Source: Planctomycetaceae bacterium (lineage in GTDB: Bacteria > Planctomycetota > Planctomycetia > Planctomycetales > Planctomycetaceae). Taken from it: a stretch of 64,000 bases of DNA. The stretch is from positions 52,050-116,049 of the forward strand of contig PBSL01000003.1 in the NCBI GenBank assembly GCA_002726205.1. Direction: 5' to 3'. Numbering within the stretch: position 1 is the stretch's first letter; each line of letters opens with the position of its first letter. Below, piece after piece: positions 8,601-18,500 of the stretch. Below the pieces are notes generated by a model. The model had not been told where the DNA came from. It searched no databases and saw only the letters and a list, made by a program, of their open reading frames with translations. Position numbers and translations under genes: made by a program.

Positions 8601-9420
8601 TCGCGGTATCGGACTGGTCGATGATCGCCAGTTCGACAGCCCGCACATCCTGTTCGAAGTTGACGGTCTCTCCCTCGCGGATGCTCATCTGCCCTTCGAT
8701 GGCCGTCAACCCGACCAGCAGTTCACTGAACATCAACAGCAGCACGCCGGCATGCAGCAGCACGATTCCGGCGCGCCGGCGGAAGACCATGATGCACCCG
8801 GCCAGCAGCACACCCCCGGCCAGGCCACCCTGGAACAACTGGAACAGGATCCGTAACGACGGCCATTCCTGGAACAGCGGGTTCTCCTGCCCGCTCTGCA
8901 TCGACCCCCACAGAATCACGACGGTGGTCAGGGCACAACCGGCGGCCAATGTCAGTATCCCGTACACCAGGCGTTGACCCCGGACCTGGACCTTGAAGCG
9001 GATCGCGTGTGCGGCCAACAGGTTGATGGCCATCGCCCCACCGATCATCCAGCCACCGGGAAACGGAAGCCCGAGTCCCTCGGGGATGTCGGTCAGCGGT
9101 TCCAGGAAGCTCCCCATGAAAAATGACTTGGGAAAGAAGACCCGGAATTCGATCCATGCGAAATCTGTTCGAAAATAATCCCGGACCACCTCCCAGATGT
9201 CCTTGTGGACCTGGGCCAGCGTGCCTGCCAGGACAATGAAGATCGCCATCGCGAACAGAACCACCGTGATCTTCAACGAGGCCAGCAGGCGAAGCAGCCC
9301 CGGGATCTTCGGACCTGACGTCGCCGACAGCTCGTCTTCCCGGTCGGACACCGGTGTGTCGATCGCCGCGATCTCGTCAGACAGGTTTTCAGCCGTCATC
9401 GGGCTGTTCTCCATTGCCAT
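5608..9420 (-). CDS. ccsBA: Fused ResB-CcsA system II cytochrome c biogenesis protein
   Basis: This 1270-residue membrane protein joins ResB (roughly residues 25-510, with multiple membrane helices and a large periplasmic domain) to CcsA (about 940-1245). CcsA carries the haem-handling WWD signature WADDSWGRFWGWDPKENGAL near 1148-1167. Together they export haem and attach it to CxxCH motifs of apocytochromes outside the cytoplasmic membrane. Between the halves, about residues 570-910, lies a long soluble insert starting GRVKPFDTLARNSLR and rich in charged helices. The gene overlaps the preceding lipoprotein gene by 32 bases, so the two are translationally linked. It supplies the machinery needed by the cytochrome-type proteins nearby. 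Confidence 0.93.
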   Translation of the reverse strand: MAMENSPMTAENLSDEIAAIDTPVSDREDELSATSGPKIPGLLRLLASLKITVVLFAMAIFIVLAGTLAQVHKDIWEVVRDYFRTDFAWIEFRVFFPKSFFMGSFLEPLTDIPEGLGLPFPGGWMIGGAMAINLLAAHAIRFKVQVRGQRLVYGILTLAAGCALTTVVILWGSMQSGQENPLFQEWPSLRILFQLFQGGLAGGVLLAGCIMVFRRRAGIVLLHAGVLLLMFSELLVGLTAIEGQMSIREGETVNFEQDVRAVELAIIDQSDTATDRVTVVPLTEEGVATRFLDGETISHEDLPFDIEVDRFLRNSQPPKNRPQADKTFEGSGRFLDVEEARPGTGTDTSGSVDVASIVVTLKGKPSGSLGRWLFSQHLKAQDITVDGKTYEIDLRFKRSYVPYSLHLVDVRDDKYIGTQTARNYSSDVRLLDDSGTTDRMVHIWMNNPLRFAGKTFYQSSVDPQAQVTGLQVVTNTGWMIPYVACMVVAIGMAYQFMLVLIRFQRRRSRGMFDVEETDDDRQPRPAEETEQMLNFDGTPVVDDNDGLSMGTVPWYRQGQFLFPLIVVVVTVLWLGSRMRPPKVATGEPNVHALGRLPVVYQGRVKPFDTLARNSLRVISGRNTYRDAAGNSQPAIHWLLDEMANSTEAGTHKVFRIENFDVLDTLGLSRRKGFRYSYREFQEHVVPGREAQGQSEYRKQVAKAIETPSEQMTVYQRKLRELHNRIQQYQALRAAHKLVEPGFDTSFDRILSILRSRELTDQRANLPLSVPSKQRKWQALALESLRAWIRDAAREWKVDSPAAVATELVRRFGELRDPDFERIVRDQAIDSIIQSARQQGMKASPAEMLEMVKKQLEQVTAAEREELLSRTRGPVLERLTQQVGSVFLVLLGETGFSEETPVGCRALENIFQAWKAGDAGTFAAETESLRKAYSQAPPEEYNATRAGFEHHFNGFEPFYLSIILYGFVFLLVAGSWLGWTTLLNRTAGWLVLLIFVLHTYGLVSRVYISGKPPVTNLYSSAVFIGWGAVVAGIIIERMYKMGIGNVIAAISGFATLIIAQNLAGDGDTFTVLAAVLDTQFWLATHVVCITLGYTGTYVAGLLGALYILRGVLTPSLSQRVGRNLARAVYGTTCAAMFFSFVGTVLGGLWADDSWGRFWGWDPKENGALIIVLFNALVLHARWDGLVKDRGLAALAVLGNIVVSWSWFGVNELGVGLHSYGFTEGVMLALGAFCASQLAIAAMGCLPRQSWWSERANADKQASAETSPVGPA

Positions 9421-10549
9421 CCGCTTCGGCTCCGAATCGGGCCGAGTTTACAAACGCCTTGAACTCGGTTCGGCTGCGGTCGGCCAGCCGGTTGGGAGCC
9501 GTCAGCTTGAAGAACCATGTCAGCCCGCCGGTTTCAACGATCGCGCCCAGGATCGTATCGCGAGGCCCGGCAAACTCGAGATACTGGCCGACCGCCGGGC
9601 CCAACTTGATCGGTTCCAGGACGGCCTTCAGCCCATCCGACTCGATGGCGTCCAGGGCCACCTGTCTTCGCCAGCGGTTGACGTTGATCAACAGGCTGCG
9701 GCGTCCCACCGGCATCGCCGTCACGGTCACTTCGCCCGACTCGCCGTCGGCCTTCAACCCGAACGCCGCCTGGCGACGGATGGTGATTCCGCCACGGCTG
9801 ACGACCTTTTGGCCCGGAGACCAGGTCGGCGGCGCCTGGTAGCGCAACCGGGGTTCAGCAGCCGACGGTCCCGGTCGGCTCGGAGCGGACCGGGGACGAT
9901 CCGAACCGCCGGCAGCCAGCGGTCCCATCATCGGACCGCTGGGCTTCATGTGTCCGACCAGGTTCAGCACGATCGTGGCCTGATCCTTGCCGATTGACAG
10001 CGTTTCGGTTTCGGCAGCCAGCTGTCCGGGCAGCAACGGCGGCAACCGCATTTGACCCCTCCAGCGGTTGACGTTCTGCAACAGGTAGGCGTCGTAATCT
10101 CCCGCGGGCATGGGAAGTCGTGTGACCGAGAGTTCCGCTGACTTGTCACCCTCGCCCAACGACAACGTGGCGAACCGCATCCCCCCGGGCTCGCCATCGC
10201 CTTTCCGGGTCCACCTCTCCGGCAACGTCCAACGGGGATTGCCACTGGTCTCGTCGAAACTGATCGATTCAAGAAACCTGCGAAAGGCGTCGGACTGTTC
10301 GGCGACGATTTCTTTCAACCCCGAGGCCTTGAAAAACCAGGCCTGCCCCGCCCGCGGTACCAGGGCCGCCAGCATACGGTCGGGTCCCTCAACATGGTTG
10401 CGGGCATAAACCGCCTTGGGCTTGGGAATCGAGTATGTCGAGATTTCGGCGTCTCGACAGCCGGCCACCAGCAACAAGCCAGGGCACAGCAACAGGACAA
10501 CACCGCCACGTGGAAGAACGGATCGAGCCATCCGGGTGGTTCTCTGCAT
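9389..10549 (-). CDS. Lipoprotein with internally repeated domain, upstream of ccsBA
   Basis: The 386-residue protein has a lipoprotein signal ending in LLVAGC. Two halves look homologous: each contains a WFFK stretch and an NVNRWR stretch (LLQNVNRWRGQ in the first half, LLINVNRWRRQ in the second), joined by a Pro/Ser/Gly-rich linker. I do not know a biochemical function for this family. Its 3' end overlaps ccsBA by 32 bases, which suggests a role in cytochrome c assembly at the membrane. ATGs at 10549 and 10531 are both possible; 10549 gives a basic n-region. The larger open frame upstream is not coding. Confidence 0.75.
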   Translation of the reverse strand: MQRTTRMARSVLPRGGVVLLLCPGLLLVAGCRDAEISTYSIPKPKAVYARNHVEGPDRMLAALVPRAGQAWFFKASGLKEIVAEQSDAFRRFLESISFDETSGNPRWTLPERWTRKGDGEPGGMRFATLSLGEGDKSAELSVTRLPMPAGDYDAYLLQNVNRWRGQMRLPPLLPGQLAAETETLSIGKDQATIVLNLVGHMKPSGPMMGPLAAGGSDRPRSAPSRPGPSAAEPRLRYQAPPTWSPGQKVVSRGGITIRRQAAFGLKADGESGEVTVTAMPVGRRSLLINVNRWRRQVALDAIESDGLKAVLEPIKLGPAVGQYLEFAGPRDTILGAIVETGGLTWFFKLTAPNRLADRSRTEFKAFVNSARFGAEADGNGEQPDDG

Positions 10550-10613
10550 ACGCGAGGGAGGGGACGAGTCCGGGGAGGGACCGGCGGTGACCGGCGTGGA
10601 ATCGAACCCGGCC

Positions 10614-10642
10614 ATTATAGTCCACCATCCCACCAGCGCGAA
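10614..10642 (-). promoter_or_regulatory. Promoter for the lipoprotein-ccsBA operon
   Basis: The minus strand carries TATAAT at 10619-10614, with TTCGCG 17 bases upstream as a weak -35. It lies 65 bases before the lipoprotein start, in the gap divergent from the C45 peptidase gene. Confidence 0.45.
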
Positions 10643-10693
10643 GGATCGCCCTTGTAGTGGAAAACTGCCAACTGGAACGAGTAGAAACAGGGT

Positions 10694-11782
10694 ATGAATG
10701 AAACCGCGATCCCACTGGTGGAACTTTCCGGATCTCCGTCGGACATCGGCGAGGCACATGGCGAGTCGTTTCGTGAACTGGTCGGCGAACACATTGCCTG
10801 TCATCGCGAGTGGATTTTCGAGAACTCGGCCATCCCGCTCGACGACGAGTCGCTGGATGCAACCTGGCAACCCTGGATTGCCGCCAACGAAGCGGTTGCG
10901 CCGGCGTTGATCGAGGAAATGCGGGGGATTGCCCGCGGAGCCGGTGTGCCGTTTGAACACGTCTTCCAGGTCAACTCGCTGCTGGACATCGGCAACTTCC
11001 GCTGGATCGACTGCGTGCGACAGCTTGTCGGTTGCACGAGTTTCGTGGTTCCTCACGAGGCGGGTACCAACCAGACGTTGATCGGCCAGACTTACGACCT
11101 GGCCTTTTTTCGCCGCCGGTTCAACATCGTGTTGCGGATCCGCCCCGAGGACGGTCCCTCTCAACTGGTCTACTCGCTGGCCGGCATCGTTGGCCTGGCG
11201 GGACTCAATCAACACGGCCTGGGTATCAACATCAACTACCTCTCGAGCAACGACTGCCAGCCGGGCAAGCTGCACGCGGTGATCGTCCGCCAGGTGTTGG
11301 CCGCAACGAACCTGGCCGATGCCGTCGCGGCTCCGACGGCCGGAACCCGCGCCGGAGGGTCTCACTACCTGGTCGCCGACGACGCCGGGCACGTGGTCAG
11401 TGTCGAAACCACCGCCGGGGCGTTCGCGTTGTTTTATCCCGACGGGAAACCTTACGGCCACACCAATCACTACCTTGCCGAGTGGCTTCAGCCACGCCAG
11501 GTGATCCGATCGACGGCCATCGGCAGTTCGATCGCCCGCTACACGGCCCTGCGGCGGTTCCTGCAGCGAGACGACCTGGATCGCGAGTCGCTCAAGGCGA
11601 TGACGGCCGACCACAGCTCCTATCCCCGTTCGATCTGTGCTCACGGTGGCCCTGACGAACCCGACCATCTCCGCGGCAGCACGATCGCGGCGATGGTGCA
11701 GGTGCTGGGCGAGCGGAGCATGCACATCTGCGCCGGCTGCGCGTGCGAGGGCGAGTACCAGGCAATTGCGCTGGAGGGCTGA
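10694..11782 (+). CDS. C45-family (acyl-CoA:6-APA acyltransferase-type) Ntn hydrolase
   Basis: The 362-residue protein resembles peptidase family C45 / penicillin acyltransferase-like Ntn hydrolases. The predicted nucleophile is Cys114 in VGCTSFVV, exposed by autocatalytic cleavage in this family. The downstream segment GQTYDLAFF and the GLNQHGLGININYL core strands fit the fold. Members hydrolyse or transfer amide-linked acyl groups, and the natural substrate here is unknown. There is no signal peptide, so it is likely cytoplasmic. It ends three bases from the stop codon of the convergent DUF1501 gene. Confidence 0.85.
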   Translation: MNETAIPLVELSGSPSDIGEAHGESFRELVGEHIACHREWIFENSAIPLDDESLDATWQPWIAANEAVAPALIEEMRGIARGAGVPFEHVFQVNSLLDIGNFRWIDCVRQLVGCTSFVVPHEAGTNQTLIGQTYDLAFFRRRFNIVLRIRPEDGPSQLVYSLAGIVGLAGLNQHGLGININYLSSNDCQPGKLHAVIVRQVLAATNLADAVAAPTAGTRAGGSHYLVADDAGHVVSVETTAGAFALFYPDGKPYGHTNHYLAEWLQPRQVIRSTAIGSSIARYTALRRFLQRDDLDRESLKAMTADHSSYPRSICAHGGPDEPDHLRGSTIAAMVQVLGERSMHICAGCACEGEYQAIALEG

Positions 11783-11785
11783 GGG

Positions 11786-13144
11786 CTACTCGAGCAGTTC
11801 GTGGACCACGTTGCCGTGGACATCGGTCAGCCGGAAATCGCGACCGGCATAGCGGTAGGTCAACCGCTCGTGATCCAGTCCCATCAGGTGCAGGATCGTG
11901 GCATGCAGGTCATGCACGTGGACCTTGTCGGTGACGGCCTGGAACCCGAAGTCGTCGGTGGCCCCGTAGGCCTGGCCTCCCCTGGCACCACCCCCGGCCA
12001 ACCACATGGTGAATCCATAGTGGTTGTGATCGCGGCCGTCGGTCCCCTTGCCTTCCGAGAGATCGGTGGTGGGTGTGCGGCCGAACTCACCCCCCCAGAC
12101 AACCAGGGTGTCCTCGAGCAGTCCTGAACCGGCCAGGTCATCGAGCAAAGCGGCGATCGGACGGTCGATGTCACGACAGAGACTGGCAGCCCGCGCGTTG
12201 TGACTGTGGTGCGTGTCCCAGGGCTGGCCGTTGCCGTAATAGACCTGCACGAAGCGGACGCCCCGTTCAACCAGCCGTCGAGCCAGCAGGCAGCCGTTGC
12301 CGAATTCCCGGGTGCCGTAGGCCTCGCGAACCTGTTTCGATTCGCGAGAGAGGTCGAAAGCGTCGGTCGCGGCGAACTGCATCCGGAAGGCGGTCTCCAT
12401 CGATTTCAGCCGCGCCGCCAGCAATGGATCGCCTCCACGGCGGTCCAGGTGACGTCGATTGACCGCTTGCATCAACTTCAGCTGCCGCGCCTGGGTGGGC
12501 CGGTCGAGGTGGGCGTTGCGGAGGTAGGGGATCATCTGTTTCGGATCGAGCGACTTGTGGTTGATGTAGGTACCCTGGTGCTCGGCCGGCAGGAAGGCAC
12601 TGGTCCACAGCACCGAGAACCTCACCGGACGTCCCGGGCACAGCACCACGTATCCGGGCAGGTTCTCGTTCTCGGTCCCCAGCCCGTAGCTCAACCAGCT
12701 GCCCATGCTCGGAGCCGTCGGCGAGATCGTGCCGTTGTTGATCTGCAGCAGCGCGGGGCCGTGGTTGGGATTGTCGGTGTGCAGGCTGCGGATCACGCAC
12801 AGCCGGTCGGAGTGCCGGGACAGGTTCGGCATCAAGTCGCTGATCTCCAGACCGCTCTCACCGTGTCGACGGTACCGGAAGGGTGAGGGCATCAGTCCGG
12901 CGGTTTGCCGCTCGGTCCGTAACTTCACCGCTTCGGGTCGCTGGCCCGCGTACTTGTGCAGCAGCGGCTTGGGATCGAACAGGTCGGCCTGGTACGGGCC
13001 GCCGTTCATGAACAACTGGATCACGCGACGAGCCCGGGGCTGGAAATGAGGCCCCTGGGCCGATTGCACGGCACCGGCCAGGGCCACGGCACCCAGGCCG
13101 CCCCCCATCCGCGCGATCATCTGTCGTCTCGAGATTGAAATCAT
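11786..13144 (-). CDS. DUF1501 protein, Tat-exported
   Basis: The 452-residue protein begins with a twin-arginine-type signal (SRRQMIARMGGGLG) and has the DUF1501 landmarks FMNGGPYQADLFDPKP and GGEFGRTP. DUF1501 proteins have an alkaline-phosphatase/sulfatase-like fold and are highly amplified in planctomycetes, but their reaction is not established. It follows the cytochrome-type DUF1549/1553 gene by only six bases, the standard pairing for these families, so the two products probably act together in the periplasm. Confidence 0.92.
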   Translation of the reverse strand: MISISRRQMIARMGGGLGAVALAGAVQSAQGPHFQPRARRVIQLFMNGGPYQADLFDPKPLLHKYAGQRPEAVKLRTERQTAGLMPSPFRYRRHGESGLEISDLMPNLSRHSDRLCVIRSLHTDNPNHGPALLQINNGTISPTAPSMGSWLSYGLGTENENLPGYVVLCPGRPVRFSVLWTSAFLPAEHQGTYINHKSLDPKQMIPYLRNAHLDRPTQARQLKLMQAVNRRHLDRRGGDPLLAARLKSMETAFRMQFAATDAFDLSRESKQVREAYGTREFGNGCLLARRLVERGVRFVQVYYGNGQPWDTHHSHNARAASLCRDIDRPIAALLDDLAGSGLLEDTLVVWGGEFGRTPTTDLSEGKGTDGRDHNHYGFTMWLAGGGARGGQAYGATDDFGFQAVTDKVHVHDLHATILHLMGLDHERLTYRYAGRDFRLTDVHGNVVHELLE

Positions 13145-13150
13145 GGCGTA

Positions 13151-15490
13151 TCAGTCAACAAACACGAACTCGTTGCTGCCCAGCAGTACCTGGATGTATT
13201 GAGGCCACCCCCGCGGTCCGGCCGCCGCCAGGAACTCGACCGCCGTCTGTATCTCGCCCGGCCCGGCGGTCCGATCGAACAGCAGTCGGTGCAGTCGATC
13301 GACGGCGATCCGCGGTCGCGGTCCGCCGGGGATGCGCGAGGCGATCAGGGCCGATTGCCGGATGATGAACGGGCTGTTGAGAACGAACAGCTGTTGCAGT
13401 GGCGTGATGGTGCGAACTCGCTTGGGACTGTGACCGGTCGGAGACGGAAAATCGTAGAGCCGCAACATGGTGTCCAACTCGCGGCGATTGATCGTCGAGT
13501 ACAGCGTGCGACGTCGGTGTTTGGGGTTGTCGACTGTCCGGGCCGGACCACCCAGGGCCATGTCGAGTTCTCCGCTGGCCGTCAGCATCGCGTCGCGCCA
13601 CGCTTCGATCGACAGCCGACGGCGATTCATCCTCCCCAGCCAGCGATTGTCCGGATCGATTGTCCGGCCCGGGCCAGCGGATCGACTGGCCTGGCGGTAG
13701 GTGGCCGAGAGTACCAGTTCGCGGTGCAGCCACTTCAATGACCAGCCGTTGTCGATGAACCTGCCGGCGAGATCCTCGAGCAGTTCCGGGTGCGAGGGCC
13801 GTTCGCCCTGGAAACCAAAGTTCGACGGCGTGGTGACCAGCCCGTGGCCAAAGTGCTCACGCCAGATGCGGTTGACGATGACGCGAGCCGTCAGCGATCC
13901 TCCCTGCCGGGAGTCAACCAGAGCGTTGGCCAGTTCCAGCCGGCCGCTGCCGTTCCGGAAGGGACGGATCTTGCCCTGCGACAGCACTTCCAGGAACCGT
14001 CGCGGAACAACCGGCCCGAGGCTGGACGGGTTGCCCCGTTGATGAATCGCCAGGTCACGAACTTCCCCGAGGCGGTATTCCAGCCGCGTCATGTCCTGCC
14101 CGTCGGCAAGCACGAACAGGCTGGCATCTTCCAGCGAGTGAGTTCGCGGAGCGTCGAAGTCGGGGGTCGACTTCTTGATCTGTTCGATCCGTGCCTTGAG
14201 CCGTGCGATCTGCTGCTGCTTGTCGCCGGGAGCGGGGATGCGGAGGCTGACCTGTGTGACGGCTCGTTCCAGCTTGTCGATCCGTCGGTCGGCATCACGG
14301 ACCACGTTGGCCCGGTCGGCCGGCAACAGCGGTTGGTCGAACAGTCGCGTACTGGCCAGCACGCCGGCCAGGGCGTAGTAGTCAGCCTGGTTGACCGGGT
14401 CGAACTTGTGGTCATGACATCTTGCACACGCCAGCGTGAGTCCCAGGAAAGTGCGACCGATGGTGTCGATCCGCTCCTCCCACTCCTCGGCCACCACGAC
14501 CTTGATCAGGCCCGGAGCCAGCCGGGGCTCTTTCCAGTAAGTGGGCGAGAGACCCAGAAACCCCAACGCGCGGCGTTGTTCGATGGGCAGGCCGGGGACC
14601 TGATCGGCGGCCAGTTGCCGACGGACGAACTCGTCGAATGGCAGATCCGAGTTGATCGCTTCAACAACCCAGTCACGATAACGCCAGGCCCCGGCGGTGC
14701 TCTTGAGCCAGGACGCGGTGGTGTCTGAATAGCGGGCCAGGTCCAACCAGCCACGAGCCCAGTGTTCGCCGTGATGCGGGCTGGCCAGGAACACGTCGAC
14801 GAGGTGTTCGTAGGCATCGGGCCGGGTGTCGGTGATGAACCGATCGACCTGCCCGCTGGTCGGCGGCAGACCCAGCAGATCGAAACTCAGCCGCCGGACC
14901 AGGGTCCTTCGATCCGCCTCGGCAGACGGGGCCAGGTCGTGCTGCTTTAGACCCGCGTGGATGAAGTGGTCGATCCTCCCTCGTGCCCAGGAATCGGCCC
15001 GGGTCGAACGGGGTGCAGTGACCGGCTGCAGGGGCTGAAACGACCAGAATTCGCGAGCCGTCTTCATGTCGCGAACCGACTGGGGCTTATCGCCTGCCCG
15101 GTCCCTGGGCAGAGCCGCCCCCAGCCGAACCCACTCAACCAGGATCGCAATCTCAGCCGGGGGCAGCTTGCTCCTGGGTGGCATCTGCAGCTTGGCATTG
15201 GTGTACCGAACGGCTTCGATCAACCGGCTGGCATTGGGCCGACCCTCGACAATCGCCGGCCCCGAGTCACCTCCCCGCCGGATCGCTGTGGACCGATCCA
15301 GTCGCAGGCCACCCTCGATCGGCTTGGATTTTTTCGAGTGGCACTTGTAGCAGCGACGGACCAGCAGTGGTCGCCCCCGCCGTTCGAAGAACTCGAGGTT
15401 CTTCGCAGACGGGGGCTTGGCAGCCGCCGAAAGCGGCGCCCAGGTCGTCGCCGCGATGACCACGGCTGAAACGATGCGTGCCCGGCTCAT
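13151..15490 (-). CDS. Planctomycete cytochrome-type PSCyt1-DUF1549-DUF1553 protein
   Basis: The protein has 779 residues. After a signal peptide (residues 1-24) comes a PSCyt1-type haem domain with CYKCH at 47-51. DUF1549 follows (about 150-360, including ACARCHDHKFDP, a second CxxCH), then a charged linker and DUF1553 (about 490-750). The two CxxCH motifs can take covalent haem from the CcsBA system. The family is known from planctomycetes and their relatives, and its function is unproven. AGGA lies five bases before the ATG. It is the middle gene of a minus-strand set with the PQQ/methyltransferase protein upstream and DUF1501 downstream. Confidence 0.93.
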   Translation of the reverse strand: MSRARIVSAVVIAATTWAPLSAAAKPPSAKNLEFFERRGRPLLVRRCYKCHSKKSKPIEGGLRLDRSTAIRRGGDSGPAIVEGRPNASRLIEAVRYTNAKLQMPPRSKLPPAEIAILVEWVRLGAALPRDRAGDKPQSVRDMKTAREFWSFQPLQPVTAPRSTRADSWARGRIDHFIHAGLKQHDLAPSAEADRRTLVRRLSFDLLGLPPTSGQVDRFITDTRPDAYEHLVDVFLASPHHGEHWARGWLDLARYSDTTASWLKSTAGAWRYRDWVVEAINSDLPFDEFVRRQLAADQVPGLPIEQRRALGFLGLSPTYWKEPRLAPGLIKVVVAEEWEERIDTIGRTFLGLTLACARCHDHKFDPVNQADYYALAGVLASTRLFDQPLLPADRANVVRDADRRIDKLERAVTQVSLRIPAPGDKQQQIARLKARIEQIKKSTPDFDAPRTHSLEDASLFVLADGQDMTRLEYRLGEVRDLAIHQRGNPSSLGPVVPRRFLEVLSQGKIRPFRNGSGRLELANALVDSRQGGSLTARVIVNRIWREHFGHGLVTTPSNFGFQGERPSHPELLEDLAGRFIDNGWSLKWLHRELVLSATYRQASRSAGPGRTIDPDNRWLGRMNRRRLSIEAWRDAMLTASGELDMALGGPARTVDNPKHRRRTLYSTINRRELDTMLRLYDFPSPTGHSPKRVRTITPLQQLFVLNSPFIIRQSALIASRIPGGPRPRIAVDRLHRLLFDRTAGPGEIQTAVEFLAAAGPRGWPQYIQVLLGSNEFVFVD

Positions 15491-15518
15491 CGTGTCCTAC
15501 TGTCACCGAACCCGGAAA

Positions 15519-18500
15519 TCAGGAGCCGCCGGTTACCTCGGCAACCTCGATACCACTGAGCATCGGTTGGTGGTCAGCAGTCGGTTGGGGATGCTTGGGA
15601 ACCAGTTCAATCTTGAGCTGGCCAGTCACGATCACGCCGGGAATCTCGCGGACCGCCGTGCCGTTCCGATTGGCCTTGGCCACGTCAAAGTCCTTCAGCA
15701 CAACCTTGCCCTGGACCTGTACGTCAAAGACCCGCTGGCCCGGCTTCTCCTTGTTGGCCGCAAAGTACAGCCGGACCGTGTAGCGGGCCGGCTTGTCGCC
15801 GGTGCCCCGCAGCGGCAAGGAACACTTCGTGATGCCCTGGGCCGACGAAGAAAAGACCCACGCTTCGGGACGCGAACTCTCTTCGCTGGCATCACCGTCG
15901 CGGCTGACGAACTTCCCGCCCTTGGCAAACATCTCGCCCAGGTCCAGGTTCAGTTCCAGCCCGGTCGTCTTGTTCGATTTCGGCCGTGGATAGCTCAACC
16001 ACAGTTTCCCGGTCGCATCCCGCCGATCGCCGGGAGCTCCCAGGTTCAACGCCAGCTGCTTGACCGGTGTGGCGGTGCCAACACCGCTGTAGATTCCCCA
16101 CGGCCGACGTGGCTTGCGAGGTTCCATGACAACAGTCGAGGCGATCGAGAACAGGCAGACACAACCGGCACTCGCCTCGGGAATCATCACCAGCCCGTTG
16201 GCCGGAATCGCGTTGATCCAGCAGCCCAGCCGGTGTCCGGCGAAGTGCCGGGTTCCACTGTCGGATTGCAGATCGTAGAACGCGGTGAACCCCGAGCGGA
16301 AAAACAACATGTTTGGCGCTGCCGTGTTCATCCCGCAGTGGTGCCCCGGCCGCATGAAACTCCACGGCACCTCCTTGCCGGTCAACGGGTGGATCCGGGT
16401 GGTCTGCTTTCCCGATTTCAGGTCGAACGACCACGGTTCGGCGATGATCTTGTTGCCGACGACGATCGGCCGGTGCCGGTAGTTGGCATCCTTGGACCAC
16501 AGCTTGTAGCCGTTGACAGCCGACAGCGCGACCAGTCGTCGCTGTTTGAACTCCCCGGCGATGAACTGCGTCCAGTAGTGCCCGTTGGCGTTGGCGCCGC
16601 CCATCAGCAGCACTCCGTCCTTGTAGACCATCGACAAGCGGCCGCCGCCGATCCCGATCTCGCTGGTGTCGGTCACATCAACCGCCTGGGCCCACAACTG
16701 CTTGCCGGTCCTGGCATCGAGTGCAATCGCCGTCCGGCCATCGATCCGCTTCAACCGCGCCTCGGCCCGCTTCGCCGCCTCGCCCTTGAGGCTCTTCAAC
16801 TCGGTCTTGTCCTCGCGGAGCAGTGCCTGCCGTTGCTCGGCGGTGATCGTACTGTTGATGAAATGGACGCGTTCCGGACCCAGGGCGATCGTTCGAAAAT
16901 CGATGCTCTTGCCCTGGTAGCTCCACAGGTGCTTGCCCGTCTTCAGGTCGATCGCAAAGATCGCGTCCGTGGCATCCTCGGTCTGCTTTCCACGTCGAGA
17001 CCGCACCAGCTCCAGCCGCTTGCGACGCGTGGAGGTACCAAACAGTATTCCCTCCGAGAGTGCGATGTAGCCCCACTCTTGCTCGGCCGCGTTCTTTCCG
17101 GCGGGCAGGCTGTGCGTCTTCTGCAGTTTTCCGGTTGCCGCATCCAGTTGCAGACAACGCGCGTCGAGCATCATGAAGACGCTCTCGTCGCTGGCCACCA
17201 GGTTGCCCGGCGCGTGGTTCTGGAACACGCCGGTGCGTACCGCCTTCTCGTTCTTGAACTCCCAGAGGAACTGCCCGTTGTAGGCGTCGTAGGCCAACAG
17301 ACTGTCGGTTCCCTGGATGAACAGCCTGCCAAAAGTCGAAACCGGACCAACGGCACCGTCGTGGCGGTTGACCATCTTGCCGGGACCGGGATCGCCGTAC
17401 CACAACACACCCAGCCCGCCCCGAACCAGCTGGTCGTCTGAACAGGCCGTGTTGCCCGGATCGCCGTACTGGTGCGACCAGCTGCCGGCCCCGGGCAACT
17501 TGCCCCGGGTCACCAGGGTGAAGTCGCCGCCGCGTTTCGTGATCGACTGCTTCTCGAGTCCCAGATCCTTGCGCCAGTCGTCGGCAAACGGGTGATCGCC
17601 GCCCAGGCAGACCGTGCCACCGCACGGCTTCAGGTGATGGGCCACGACATCGGCAGCCACCGGCACCCGCCCGGTCAGCAGGTGCGTGTCGGAAACGACG
17701 AGGTTCGCAAAGTAACTCGCGTAGGGAATCTCACCGGCGGCCGCCTCGTGGATCGTGATGCGGTGTCCGTACAACCCCGTGCGGACCAGGGCCCGTCGGG
17801 CCGCGGCCACCTTCTTCGGATCCGACTCGACACCATAGATCTTCAGGCCGCTACGGCGGGCCAGTGCCAACGCCAGTCGCCCCTGTTCGGCTCCTGCCAC
17901 CAGGCAGAATCCCGTCCGGATTCCCGTCTGCTTGAGGATATTTTCGGCGGCCTGCTCGTAGACGGCCGTCCACTTGTCTTTCGGGTAGGGATCGGCAACC
18001 GGCTTGGCTGCCGCCACGGCCCGGGGAGCCTCGCCCGAGGCAAAACAGTGAACCCGACCCGTGTCGGTGCTGACCAGCAGTCGACCGTCGGAAACGGCCA
18101 GACCTCGCGCGGCCCCCTCGACCTTCAACCGCCCGGCCAGTTTCCCCGTCTTGGTGTCAAACAACTCGACGACGTTGGATCCACCGGCAATGACGTGCGA
18201 ACCGGTAACAATCACCGCGGCATTGGCCTTGCTGGGCACACGCCACTCGACACCGGCGTCGGCCTGGTCGTTGATCTGCTTGCGGACCGCCTCGGACCGC
18301 AAGAGGTACTCGGCCTTCTCGATCTTCTTTGCACGGTAGTCACTGAAAACGGTACGGAGATCGGCCTTGAGCTTGGTGCGGCGGGTGTTCACCGCGTTGT
18401 AGACCTTGCGATCCAGTCGCGCAACCGTTTCACCGGTCGTGACGTAGGTCGCTTCGGCTGTCCCTGCAACCTGGCTTCCCAGCGTGTAACTGTACAGCTT

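Noticed and set aside
15417..17441. Long plus-strand open frame opposite the PQQ/methyltransferase gene
   Set aside because: Antisense shadow; the minus strand has a signal peptide, SD and domain motifs.
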